A stretch of 64,000 nt of DNA from Nannochloropsis oceanica (Eukaryota > Sar > Eustigmatophyceae > Eustigmatales > Monodopsidaceae). The position numbers and the translations under genes were made by a program. This document shows positions 1 to 10,943 of the stretch, piece by piece; the first letter of the stretch is position 1, and the number at the start of each line of letters is the position of its first letter. The stretch is taken from contig CP038120.1 of NCBI GenBank assembly GCA_004519485.1, forward strand, positions 124,501 to 188,500, given 5' to 3'. The notes under the pieces are model-generated. The model was not told the origin of the DNA. It saw nothing but the letters and a program-made list of their open reading frames with translations, and searched no databases.

Positions 1-1660
1 TGTCGCTCCTCCAGCGAGCCCTCCCTGACTCCTTTCGTCCTCCTTCCTTGTCCGCGCTGGGGGTCGCTCAGCTAACCCCATCCGACTACTACCGCTACCA
101 GACCCTGCAGGCCTTATTTCCCTCCCTCCCTCCTCCATCATCAGATTGGAGAGACGGCTCTGTCTCCTCGCCGCTCGCAGGCGCGCCCTCGCTGTCGCCG
201 CCTCCGCTTGACGCATGAAAACTAAGAAGGGGCTCTCCTCCTCCTCCATCCCTTCTCCTGTCCCTCCCCTACGGGAAGAAGAGAGCGAAAAAGAGGAGGG
301 GGTGGAGGAAAAGTGGAAGAGCAGGCCGAGTACGGAGGCTACCTCTAATTCGGATGTATGCGGTTGAATAGATTCCTCATTACTGCTGCTGCTGAGGTAG
401 TTGGCAAGCAAGGCCTTGATGACGATGAGGAAGGCTTGGCAAGACCCGTCCAGGAGGGCTTTTCCGAAGAGGAGAGAAGACTGCTCTTGTAACGACGCCC
501 GGTCAAGAGGCTCTGCTTGAGAGAGGGCGGGTGGTTGCAGCAGGCGCGTTGAGGACGAGAGAGATGAAGATGTGAAAGAAGGGATGCCACCCTCCTTGCT
601 TTCCTTCTCCTTCTCCGGGCGTTTTTTGCGACTGCTGCTGCTGCTGCTGCTGCTCCCGCTTGTGCTACTGCAGCTGCTTCCTTTCGTCTTCGAGGAAGAC
701 GAGGAGGAAGGGAAGGAGGAGCGGCCGTTGACGAGAGGATGGGAGAGGAGAGCGCGATAGAGAGCCGGGGAGGAAGTCGCGTGTAGATCCAAGAGCATGG
801 AACGGAAGACCCTCGGGTCGATGGAGAGGCTGAGCAAACGCTCTTGGGGGGTGAGGACTACAGGAGAAGGGAGGGGGGTGGACGAGGAGGGAAGGGGGGA
901 GGAATAAAAAGGAACGGTGGTGGGAGCTTGCCCTTGTGTCTGCTGCTCGCCGCTTGCATCTGCACCACCGCTAGCAATCTCGGCTACTACTTCTTCTCCT
1001 CCCACTGCTGCTGCTGCTCCTGCTGCTCCTACTGCAGATGCCTCCGCCGCTTTAGCCACCGCTTTCCTCTTTTTCTCTGTCTCAGCCGACACGGTAGCCG
1101 CTGCAGTTGCCTCCTCTGTAGCAGCAACAACAGTGGTACCAGCAGCAGAAGCGGCAGCAGCTGCATCTCCAGCCTCGCATGCGAGTCGATGCAGGACCGA
1201 GAGAAAATGCTCGAGGACAGCGCCTTCGGTTTCCATCCTGTCCTCGGTCGTTCTCCTCGTCGCGGTTGCTGCAGCTGCAGTAGCAGTAGTAGTGTTATCG
1301 TCGTCGCTGATACTACTGTTGAGGGGCAGCAGGTTGGTGGGTGGCGTGGAGGCGAGCTGCTCAAGGGCAAAAGGGGAGATCAGGCCGTCCCGGTCCTCTG
1401 CCAGGCGACCTAGCTCGTCCTTGGAAAGGAGAAGATTTGGGTGGAATGAGATGAGTATATGCTCCACTCTCTACTTATCTGCTCCTTCTGCCGCCCAAAA
1501 TGCCCGTTTTACAGTCTTAACGTTGATTGAGACGTACCATCATTTTGCCTGTCCAATCTTTGTGGGCATTGCAGGCATCCACTATCTCCTCCAGCACTCC
1601 ATTGTAATCATGGCTGCTTCGACTGCTGCTGCCGCCACCAGTGCCAGACGACGAAATCAT
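1..1660 (-). CDS. Unrecognised multi-exon protein, 3' end outside window
   Basis: I do not recognise this gene. Three exons can be joined on the minus strand: 1660-1538 (ATG, 41 codons), 1470-969 and 857-1, the last still open at the window edge. Donor GTACGT after exon 1 (phase 0) and donor GTGGTG after exon 2 (phase 1) match acceptors TAG at 1473-1471 and 860-858, and keep one frame. The protein starts MISSSGTGGGSSSRSSHDYN, has a hydrophilic helical stretch (VLEEIVDACNAHKDW, then LLLSKDELGRLAEDRDGL), an Ala/Thr-rich linker, then helix-rich segments (VLTPQERLLSLSIDPRVF, then LLFGKALLDGSCQAFLIVIK) separated by Ser and Gly runs. This resembles an alpha-helical-repeat (ARM/HEAT-like) scaffold, but that is inference from composition only. 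Many antisense frames here are low-complexity shadows. Confidence 0.6.
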
Positions 1661-3778
1661 TAACTTGCACCCTATGTGTGTGTGGAGGTGTCAAAAGAAG
1701 GAGTGAGTCGGAGGGGCGGCAGGAAACAAGAACATGGGGAGAAGGGGAAAAGGAGGGTGGCATCACACCTCAGAGAAGCCGGTTGAATAAGCCTGCCGGC
1801 CAGAAGATGATACGCACCCTTGCCTCGGCCCCGTTATTCTTGACTTGCAATGTGGATGTGGCAATCCTGATCGTTTGCCGGGCTCTTGTCTAGAAGGAGC
1901 AATGCGGGAGGGGTGTGATGATTAGGAGGAGGAGGAGGAGCTGTAAGCTCTTCTTGTTGCTTTAATTTGTTTGGACGAAGCGGTAAAATAATATCTTGCC
2001 CTGCTACTTGGTAGGTATGCAGTGATGCGGCACGTACGTGGGACAGGGCGTATGGTAAAACTCGGTGTGGGAAAGCGGGGGCTTCATCTATCAGATCCTG
2101 AAGGTTCTAGCGATGTGACATGTGACATGACGTTTACGTTTATTTTACATTTGTTCCACGGCACATACAGGCATTGAATAACAAAAGCGCAAGGTCTTGC
2201 TTCATGTGGTATGTTTTGGCCTTAAGTGTGCGTAATTTCTTTAATTGTATGGTCTGTACAGCACAATGGATGACATCCTCTCGATCTTACATGGCTAGAG
2301 ACTTGATTATCTCCATCGCGCTTTCCTCGGTTGTCGTGAAATTCCACTATGTGCGCTGACTGTGATTAAATACATCTTTTCCGCCACTGTATCACACTTC
2401 TCAATCACTCCTCCGACGACAAAAATCAGAGTCAAGGCTATCGCCGCTTGCTGTAACCGTTCCAGCAGCATCTCAAAAGCGCCGACCGTCTGCGTTCTCG
2501 CTCTTCCCAACCTTCCTTTCCTCGAGAGGTGGCCGTAAGGCGTTGGGGACAGGAAACTAATTCCTTCTCTTCCTCCATCTACTCCTTCTTCTCCTCCTCC
2601 TCCACTTTTTCTCCTTCATCATCTTTTCTTATACCTCCTCGCTTTTTTCCTCTTCCTCCTCCTCCTCCTCCTCCCTTTCCTCGTCCTCATCTTCACCGTC
2701 ATTGCCATTATCATCGACGCCCATCTGTTCTTTTCTTTTATCCCTTGCCTCTTCTCTTTCTCTTAAATCTTTCTGTCATCACATCCACAAACACCCACCC
2801 TGTTAAGTGCGTCCGCCTCCTGCCTTTCACCCTACCCCTTCAATCCCTTTGAGGTCATTCTACTTCCTATGGCGCAGCTGGTGCGGCTGATGCTGGTGCT
2901 GGTGCTGGTGGTGTGCATTTTTATCCTCTCCATTCTCATGTTGTGCGTGCCGTGGGGCCCGTTACCTCATCCGCGCTTTGGTCTGCCTCCCACCTGCTAG
3001 TTGGAAGTTACTCACTCCAGAGCAGTCCTACCTACCATCCACGAGGAAAATGTGAGCGTTATGCTTCTCGTCAGCGACAAGTTATATATGATAAATCCTC
3101 AGGCCACAACAACCTCTTACAAGTCGTCCAAACAAGTCCCCGGCTTTGATTTCTGTTGCTGGCACTTGATCGCTGTCGTCGTCGCCCGTGCAACCGCCAC
3201 CCCCCCTTTTCCGCGCACTCCCCCTCTCACCTACCAGCAGCATCCATAACTCAGACTGCACAAACATTCGACCACAAAAATCTTTATCACGACTTGCTGC
3301 CAAGCTGTAGAGTCAATCGGTTGCCATACTGTCCATTTTACTCAAACTGACCAGCAAGTCCAAGTCGTCTGTAGACAGGCGACTGGGAGGGAGCTAGGTC
3401 CGTAGGCAATACCAGCGAAATGTTTGCACATCTCCCTGCGCCTTGACAGGGGTTGAAAGATGCTTGAAGGTGTTGTCCATGATTGTCCACATTTTGAAAT
3501 GTATGTCTTCAGCGTCGTGCAATGCAAGGCTTCTTCGCCGCCGTGGCTTTCGTCGGGGACATGCAAGCGGTTGAATGTGACATAGTGCTTTGCCCTTGAG
3601 CTGTCCGGACCACCTGCCTAGCGGAATAATTCAGAAAGATGGTGTCGTAAGCGTTGTAATGGTGAGATTGCGGTGGTCTTTGACTTATGGGTAGGATAAG
3701 CTGTAGCAGTAGTAGTCATGTCGCCCTACTTTTCCATGTCGCCCCAGCCCTTCTTTTGGTACGTCTCTGCCGCGTGCC
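1661..3778. other. Intergenic, no confident gene
   Basis: This gap lies between the divergent promoters of the left-edge gene and the glycosyltransferase. It holds T/C-rich stretches around 2560-2770. On the minus strand 2510-2307 has an open frame with a hydrophobic segment (AIALTLIFVVGGVIEKC), and 3566-3160 contains short open pieces with possible splice sites, but no chain of exons with consistent phase could be built. The stretch may hold 5' UTR and promoter of both neighbours. Confidence 0.5.
2869..3000 (+). CDS. Possible 43-aa hydrophobic peptide
   Basis: A short frame starts MAQLVRLMLVLVLVVCIFIL and ends after 43 residues. Almost the whole first 28 residues are hydrophobic, like a signal peptide or single membrane segment. 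There is no recognisable family and no clear splice continuation. It may equally be chance: the Leu/Val run comes from a GCTGGTGCTGGTGCTGGTGG simple repeat. Confidence 0.15.
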   Translation: MAQLVRLMLVLVLVVCIFILSILMLCVPWGPLPHPRFGLPPTC

Positions 3779-5378
3779 GTGCGAACATACGGTACAGAAC
3801 GAGACGTGGTAAGGGTCAATTTTAAGATGACGCTCAACGCAACTTCCCTCCCTCCTTACAATGCAAACAGAGGTACACAATCAAGGTGCGAGCAAGCAAT
3901 GTGCCGTCCTCCGGGAGCAGGCTGGAGCCGAGCCTGCTTCACGGCCAAGGGCCGGTCCGCCCTGTTGTTCATGGGGTGTCTATGCGCTTTTATCTACGTG
4001 GCCGTAATGCAGCCCTACACTTTTCACTCTGTCCCGTCCTTGTCCTCCTCCTCCTCCTCTTTGTCCAAACCGCAATTTGAGGCCTTGAGCCATAACGAAG
4101 TGGAGCCCACCGAAAGGAGGAGTAGTAGCAGAGTTAGCACTGACGCGGTGCATTCCGATGATTGCCTTGACGGAGACACCTTGATGCTCTTCCCTACGGC
4201 TCCACCAACCTATTTAAAGGAACTAAATTCTTCGGCAGTATCTCCGAGACCACGACCCATCCCCTTGCTAGCCACCAACCTTGACTACGACACCGAGGGG
4301 TTCCTCGCGCGCCTGCTCGAAGGCTGGTCGGACGCCAAGGCTCGGCACAAACTCGTGGTGGCCGGCGGGTGTGATCCTAGCACGATAGAGGCCGTGGCAT
4401 TTGTAAGGAGGGAGCATCCGGATATTGCCGTGTTTCGGGAGAGGGAGATGTTGGGGTGTGCGCCGGGGTGGAATAAAGCGTTGGATTACATGATGCATCA
4501 CGAGGACGTGGAGTGGTGCTTGATTTTTAACACAGATATATATGTGCCACCAGGGTCGCTTGATGTCTTGGCGGAGGAGATCTGGGAAGAGTATGACAGG
4601 GATCCTGGCTTTTGCCGAGGGTTTTTCAATGTCACGGCAGGACCAGACGCGGTAGTGTTTGCCTTCACGAGGCGGGGGATGCAGATGCTGGGGAAGTTTG
4701 ACGAGAACATATACCCGGCTTATTATGAGGTATGGAATTTCCTTCCTATCTTCCTCCTCCACCATCATCTCAGCACCAGCTCGTTGAGCCGCCAAGATGA
4801 CACCATATCTCTCTCGATCTCCTTCACGTTTTACCATGTCAAAATACCCGACTTCTCACCCTCCCTCCCTCCCACCTTCCCTCCTAACTCCTCTTTTCAA
4901 GGACCACGAGATGGATCTGCGGCATAATCGCTCCCAGGGCCTGTGCACCACCCCTCCGACTCGCTTCCTGGCTGCATCTCTGCACCACGGCAAGCTTGAC
5001 AGGGTCGACTACAAGAGCGGTACATCAATCTTGAGAGACAGGCTCAACGATGAGAAGAAAGCGCAACGCAGTAATCTCCGAGCCAAAAAAAGAGAACGAG
5101 ACCTGGCCAATCGTCTCGATAGAGGCTTCAAATCCTCTAAGATGTACGTGAATGCCAAGTGGGGCTGTGACTCGGAGCAGGAAAACTGTGTTTTTACACA
5201 TCCGTTTAACAACGAGCAGCATGCCTTATCTTATTGGCGGTTAGACTGGGGAAGGAGGGAATGTATCCTGAGGCAGGAACGGAAGGTGAGAGCGTGTGAG
5301 TACACGTTGGAGAAGCCAGTCGGTCAGGAGGAGGAAAGTAGAAGGGTGAGGTTTGGGAGCTGGTGGTTTGGACGGTAG
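3779..5378 (+). CDS. Type II membrane GT-A glycosyltransferase (GT2-like)
   Basis: Two exons, 3779-4729 and 4902-5378, are joined across a GTATGG..CAAG intron in phase 0, giving about 476 aa. Residues 1-58 are a basic cytosolic tail and 59-78 a single hydrophobic anchor (ALLFMGCLCAFIYVAVMQ), followed by a Ser-rich stem. The catalytic region starts near residue 160 (IPLLATNLDYD). It shows a GCAPGWNKALDY segment, a metal-site-like FNTDIYVPPGSL at about 255, and YPAYYEDHEMDLR, which is completed only by splicing and resembles the ED motif of GT2-type enzymes. The topology suggests a Golgi enzyme that transfers sugar from a nucleotide sugar. Acceptor and donor cannot be read from sequence. The C-terminal 110 residues are highly charged (NLRAKKRERDLANRLDRG) with paired Cys. 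A start at the second Met (3827) is also possible. Confidence 0.8.
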
Positions 5379-5877
5379 AGGGGATGGAGGGAAGGAGCAA
5401 AAGAGGAGGTGAGGGAAGAACCGCGCCTCGAGAGAGGGAGGAAAAGGAAAAAAAGACGGTGCAGTCGGTGTCTCATCAACACGTCACGCGCGATGAGACG
5501 GAATGCCGAGGAGCGTAAATGTAAATCGATAGAAAGCACTTACTATTTGGATCAGACATACACTCTAACAAGAACAATATATGAACAAATAAAGGGAAGA
5601 GGTGACGAAATCACAAGTAGAAACCGAGAAATGAATGTCGTAGTAACAAAAATAAGGCGCGTGGGTGGAAAAGACAAGTCCCCTAGTGATTCATCGGCTC
5701 GACTTATTTTTTTCTGTTATTTTCCTATCAACTTCTTCTTCATCATCTTCTTCGTCGTCTTCGTCTTCTTTTCCTTCTTCAACTTCCACCTCTTCTTCGC
5801 TTTGCTTGTGTCTTGTCTTTTTTCTCATCGTGAAAGCCATTTTTTCTCCTCTATCTTTTTCTATCTCACTACTCGTG

Positions 5878-5928
5878 TGAGGTGTGTGTATGTGTGTGTG
5901 AGTGCGTGTCTGTGTGAGTATGGGTCGT
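5878..5928. repeat. GT-rich imperfect microsatellite
   Basis: An imperfect TGTG/TGAG tract (GTGTGTATGTGTGTGTGAG core) of about 50 bp lies in intergenic DNA. Confidence 0.7.
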
Positions 5929-6426
5929 AACTACACTACTCACAACTTTTCCTTCTCTGTACCTCTCCATATCCTCCTGCTCTCTTCCTCCCATGACTGA
6001 ATGCAGAGAGAAGAAGAATGAATGTGCGCCAGTGATATTGTGAGACGAGGGATGTGGTGTGGTTACAAACGAAACGGCCCTTTAACGTCGCATCACCTAC
6101 TATAACACGTCCTTGTCATGCCCTCTTCCTCTCCTCATCTCTCTCATTCTCTCTCCCTCTCTTTCTTTCTCTCTTCCTCCATCAGTGAATCGCTTCCTTC
6201 TCACTCGCCAGTGGCCTCTTCTATTCACTTTCTTCTCCCTACTCCTCATTTCAGTTCTCCTTCATTTTTATCTTCTTCTCCCCTCTCATTCTTCCTCTGC
6301 GTCTTGAAGCCCGTTTTCTCTCTTTCTTCCTCTCTTCCCCTTCACCGCGTCATTTTTTTCTTCCAACTCGTCCAGAATTTTCTCCTAATGCTAGCTCTGA
6401 CTGCCGTCTTTCTTTTCTCTGCCCTC

Positions 6427-6474
6427 TCTTCGCAATTTCCCTCTCTTCGCAATTTCCCTCTCTTCGCAATTTAC
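6427..6474. repeat. 17-bp tandem repeat, about 3 copies
   Basis: The unit CTCTTCGCAATTTCCCT is repeated nearly three times, with one change (TTTACCT) in the last copy. It sits inside the pyrimidine-rich intergenic tract. Confidence 0.85.
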
Positions 6475-6737
6475 CTCTATTGCCACTTTTCCTCCATTCT
6501 ATCTTTCTCATCTTCCTCCACCTGCTCCTGCTCCACCTCTTCCCTCCCCTCTTCCCTCCCATTCCCAACAAGCTAGCTAAGCGATTCCCCTACCTATCCA
6601 CATAAACAAAATAATCCTTCTTCCTCTTCTCATCCTCCCCCACCTTCATCCTCGCCGTCTCCCATAAGTGGTAAATGGGTGTATCTCCCAAAACAATCCT
6701 TCCTTCTCTCCCTCCCTCCTTCTCTTCCTCCCTCGCC

Positions 6738-8157
6738 TCACATTCCCACGCTGTCAGGAATGGGCTGGTTCCCCCCAATGAGCACCTGGCGCGTGGCGTA
6801 GAAGAGGCTGACCATAGAGGGTTTCTCCGAGAGGTCGTTGCGGATGACTAAAGGAAGAGAGAGGGGAAGGAGGGTTGGCCGTGAGTGTGCTTTCCTTGTG
6901 ATTCGGAACGTGGCAACATATGGGTCGAAATAGCGGGCTTGGCAGGCTTGGTAAGATGGTAAAAGAGGGAAGGGGGTGAGGGGAAGTGGATTGACTTGGG
7001 GAGTCGGGGGTCATGCTGACACCCGGGGGGGGAAGGAGGGAGGGGAGGGAAGGGAGGGGAGAAGTGGATTGACTTGGGGAGTCGGGGGTCATGCTGAGAC
7101 ACGGGGGGGGAAGGAGGGAGGGGAGGGAAGGGAGGGGAGAAGTGGATTGACTTGGGGAGTCGGGGGTCATGCTGACACACGGGGGGGGAAGGAGGGAGGG
7201 GAGGGAAGGGAGGGGAGAAGCACACGTACTTTTTTCAATCAAGTGCTCGTAGATGAGGCCCTTGGCGTTGACCCTATACACCGACACGGCGTCGAAGTAG
7301 AGTGAGTCTGACAAGGTATCCACCCGGATCTGAAAGCGGACTTCAATGCACTGTCTGGCTGGGCACCACCTGATGTTGAGCACCTCCACCAGTGGCGGCA
7401 TGGGCATGAACACCTTCGCCAGTCGGAGCGAGAAATACACCATCTGGTACATGAACTTCCCGCTTGCGTACACGCGCGCCTCGTCTCTCAGTCGGACGTC
7501 CTCTGTGTAGATGGAGAGGTCGGGCTCGCGGTCGAAGAGGAGGGGCACGTCCACCCGCAAGTGGTCCAGGGCCCGCCCGAGGTTAATTGTGAAGTTGTTG
7601 CCGCCCTGCTGGTTCCGCTTGTCGTCGTCGCCTTGCAAGCGCGGGGAGGGAGGAGGGGTCTGCTCGGTCATAGAGGGGAAAGCACGCAGAAGGTCGCCCG
7701 AAGCTTTGAGGTGCTGGTGAGGTGTGTGCATCCCTTCCCCCCCGTCCGCCTCCCCGCCCTCGTCCATAAATCCTTTTGTTGCTGAGGATGAGGAGGAAGA
7801 GGACGACGATGGCGACGAAGGAGAGGGGGTGCTTCCTCTTCTTCTTCTGCTCTCTACCCAATTGCTGCTACTCGTCGCGGCGTGCTGTTCCTCCACCTCT
7901 TCTTCCACTTCCTCCATCACTCTCTTCCCTCCTTCTCCCTCCCTCTCTCCCTCCATTGCTTCCTCACTACTTAAGGGTCCCAGATCTTCATGCAAATGGA
8001 AAAATCCTGCACCACTGCCATAGCTGTAGCTGCTACTGCTGCTGCTGCTGCTGTATGTCAGAGGACCCATGCCGGCGGGAATGAGGAAAGGCTTAAGGCT
8101 CTCCTCCTCCACCCCAACCGCCGCAGATACCAAGGAGGATAAGAACGTATGTGATAC

Positions 8158-8216
<59 letters not shown>

Positions 8217-8592
8217 GTAGTGATGACGGGGAAAGAAGCGAAGAAGAGGACAGCAGGGACAGGTCCTCGTCCGATGCCTCTCCCCATCGAAACCGGGCAG
8301 GAATCAAGTGATTCATCACACACCCTCTCGACAAACTTGGTCCCGCTGCCAACCACTTCCCACCCGTCCCCACCCCTCCCTGGGTACCGGGAGGACCCCC
8401 CCCTCGGCAAACGCCCGTGCCCGCGCTACTCCTATCGCTGCTGCGTAATCCTCCCCCCGCCCCTCCCCGCCCTCCTGTGACACCTCCATCCATTGGTGTG
8501 TGCGCAGCGCTACCGCACACGGCCCTCGAGACACTCAGGAAATGAAACCCTTCAGTTGATCGCGCATTTAGTAGGAGAACCAAGGCCAGCAT
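6738..8592 (-). CDS. DUF2358-family protein with plastid-type presequence
   Basis: Exon 1 (8592-7230) ends AAAAAA|GTACGT in phase 1; exon 2 is 6847-6738, after CTTTAG. The splice restores LIYEHLIEK-IIRNDLSEKP. The conserved domain is at the C-terminus: ALDHLRVDVPLLFDREPDLS, YTEDVRLRDEARVYASGKFM and FDAVSVYRVNAKGLIYEHLI match the DUF2358 (NTF2-like) pattern of plant and algal plastid proteins. Its biochemical role is not known. I chose the Met at 8592 because MLALVLLLNARSTEG|FHF reads as a signal peptide followed by Phe, the hallmark of heterokont plastid import; in-frame Mets at 8697, 8757 and 9006 would bury it. Between presequence and domain are about 270 residues of Ser, Gly and acidic low complexity, including 19 AGC Ser codons. 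The neighbour Afi1 gene is divergent. Confidence 0.8.
6984..7217. repeat. 78-bp minisatellite, 3 copies, inside an intron
   Basis: Three head-to-tail copies of a 78-bp G-rich unit begin AAGTGGATTGACTTGGGGAG at 6984, 7062 and 7140 and differ at only a few positions. They lie in the only intron of the DUF2358 gene. Because 78 is divisible by 3 and the minus frame has no stop, the retained intron would encode a 26-residue repeat (PSLPSLLPPPCVSMTPDSPS core) in frame with exon 1. Confidence 0.95.
8159..8215. repeat. (CTG)19 triplet repeat
   Basis: Nineteen uninterrupted CTG units. On the minus strand they are read as AGC codons and form a poly-Ser run in the DUF2358 protein. Confidence 0.95.
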
Positions 8593-9785
8593 ACCCCGCC
8601 CGCCAGCCCCGGACAAGAGTAATGACGTGGATGGCCTGCCTCCTCTGCCTCCCTGATGGTATGACGCCTGTCCTCGCTCCTCCTGCGGAGGCTGCATTGC
8701 CTGCGGCTCGCCTACGACTATTCTGCCCTTCCGCCGCCGTATCCTCTCGACAGCCATACTGTTACGTGGGTCGTGGATTGGTTGCGCCTGTGTTGTGCAC
8801 ATGTGTAGGACGGGGTGACATATCAGGGGCGTGTGCTGATGCGTGCTCGACGCGGGGACGTTGTTTCTGGGAGACCTCGAGCGATTAGGCCCAGCTGCCA
8901 CCTCAGCGGGCAATAGCAGTCGCTGTGTTTGATGGTCTGTTTTTAATTCGTGTGCCCACTGAATGTGAAAAGAGAAAATACACGGAGGGCAATTGCAGTG
9001 AAGCACGCGATGTCATCGCTCTGAGGTGTCGATGAGTCTTCTTGACTGACAACCTCGCATGTTACCGATTCATATCCACGGCAGCCAAAAAATGGGGAGT
9101 GGGCATCGAGGCACTGGCAAGTACGTGCAAAGCAATACCACCAATAATCATACGCAGCGCGTGCTGCTTCTACGTGTTGACGAGACAGAGACACGGCCCG
9201 TAGCCAGCTCAGTTCTCACAACAGCTTTGAGACCTCGGATTCGGATCCGCCGCTACAACTTCTGTGTTCTCGAAAAAAAACCACATTGTTCGTTTATTGT
9301 TGCACTGTCCATCTCACCCTACCAAATATGCGCATTTGCAGGCACAGGACACATCGAAAGGGCTCAGCGGCGGCAAGGTTTTCGATTGGACAAAATCAAA
9401 ACACCTAGAGACAACACCACGGTCGTTGGTCATGTAGACGACTGCAGCCTCGCCTGGGTTAACTTTGTTTGCTTCTATCAGGAGGACGCCTAGCGGCGGC
9501 AGGTCTGAAACCTGTGCCGCCCAGAAAAATATTTTGGCGGTCTCATTTGCTTGATAGAAATGCAGAAGTAGCGAAGAGAAGCAGGAGGAGGAAGAAGCGG
9601 AGGAGCTAGAAAGACGCGATTGTAAAATTCTGATGCGTTGATCATCACTCCCGAACTCCCCTTAACGCCCCCAACAGGGACCTACCCACCTGTCTTCGCC
9701 GCTTGTCATGTATAAGCGAGGACATCAGCCAGGGCCACTCCAGCCTCGTAGGTAAAGCGGCTGTATCCCTTTCCCCGCCGGCAAC
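8593..9785. other. Divergent intergenic region (DUF2358 / Afi1)
   Basis: This roughly 1.2-kb stretch separates two divergently transcribed genes and should hold both promoters and 5' leaders. A 144-codon plus-strand frame (9059-9493) has no family resemblance and no conserved motif, so I do not call it. No clear TATA box or repeat is visible. Confidence 0.5.
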
Positions 9786-10903
9786 ATGTCGTCTCCTCCA
9801 CATTTGTTACCCCTCTCCTTGCCCAGCGCCCGCAACTGGCACGCCGCCGCCGTCGAGGCCGCCGCTACTGTAGATGCGGCTGCTGCTACTGGTGGTACTT
9901 GTCTTCCTCCTCCTCAATTCCTCTCTCCGACAGGTCTGGTTATTCACCACGTGGTCTTGGCTGACTTTGATGTTACTTCTGGCTCGACGGTGCGGCATCA
10001 GTACCCTCGTCCGGTCCCTGGGGAGAGTCCTGATGGCTTAGCGGAAAAGATGTTGCCGGAGGGTGCACACAGTCACTCTGAGAACGAGACGTGGTTTTTC
10101 CTCAACCGGAACTCGCCCACTTTCGATGAGCAGGAGGCGTTAGCGGCAAGGGAGGGAGGGAAAGGGGGAAGAAATAGTGTAGGATGGAAGGGACGGACGG
10201 AGATTGGCAGCAGTATACCTGCTCCTGATTCTTTAGGAGGGAGGGAGGGAGAAAGCACTATTCCTCCTCCTTTCTTGTATGGCTTTAGCATCGTCAAGAC
10301 ACAACGGGACGCAGCTGCCCGACGAGGAGCAGTAGTGAAAGCACTCGCCCTGGTCTCGCCCCTGCCTTTTCTCCACGTCTTTCGTCCAGCTATGGTCCTG
10401 GCGCTTGATGAATATTTCGCTGTGTGGAGCGCAGTAGCAGCAGCAGCAACACCCACCACTTTTTCTTCTCCCCTTTCCTCGGCGTCAGCAGTGCCACCTG
10501 TCAAAACATGCATAAATCAACAGCAGCCAGAACTACAACCATCACACCAACTGGACCATCAGCAGCTGTGCGTCATCCAGCGGCTCTACACCAGACTTAA
10601 TGCCCTTGACCTTCACTCAATCCCCCGGCCCTCCCTTCTCGAACGCAGCCTCATGCGACGAGGGGTGGGCGCACATTTTATGATTCGCCGGCCATCCCTT
10701 CTTCCCTCCGACCCTCCATCGCCTTTGCTGGAACAAGGGCAAGGAGAAGATTCGATGGCGGCCGCCGCGGCAGCAGCGGCAGCAGTGTCAGCAACAGGGG
10801 GGATTGCTTTCTACACTCCCAGCGACCCAGTGTGGACGGTGCGCCTCTCTGTGCCTCGGACGCGAGAGAGACAGAAGGAGGAGGAGGAGGAGGAGGAGGA
10901 GCT

Positions 10904-10943
<40 letters not shown>

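Larger units (their letters stand above)
5379..6737. other. Intergenic between convergent genes, pyrimidine-rich
   Basis: This is the 3' flank of the glycosyltransferase and of the minus-strand DUF2358 gene. From 6110 to 6740 it is almost pure C/T on the plus strand (purine-rich on the other), giving long meaningless Ser/Leu/Pro frames. I see no gene here. Confidence 0.7.

Noticed and set aside
917-1663. 248-codon plus-strand frame rich in Ala/Ser/Val
   Set aside because: It is antisense to the spliced minus-strand gene and its composition comes from CTG/GCA triplet runs; the minus strand has coherent splice phases.
5665-6576. Long Ser/Leu/Phe frames near 5.7-6.6 kb
   Set aside because: They arise from a pure C/T tract; all three frames look equally open and composition is degenerate.
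6848-7305. Repeat-encoded proteins in other frames over the 78-bp minisatellite
   Set aside because: Every frame is open because the unit lacks stops and its length is a multiple of three; only the splice signals have independent support.
8159-8215. CTG tract as a CRISPR or regulatory repeat
   Set aside because: It is a plain triplet microsatellite inside a coding exon; there are no spacers and no CRISPR-like arrays anywhere in the window.
9059-9493. 144-codon plus-strand frame between the DUF2358 and Afi1 genes
   Set aside because: No domain, no repeat, no splice continuation, and it lies in the shared promoter interval.
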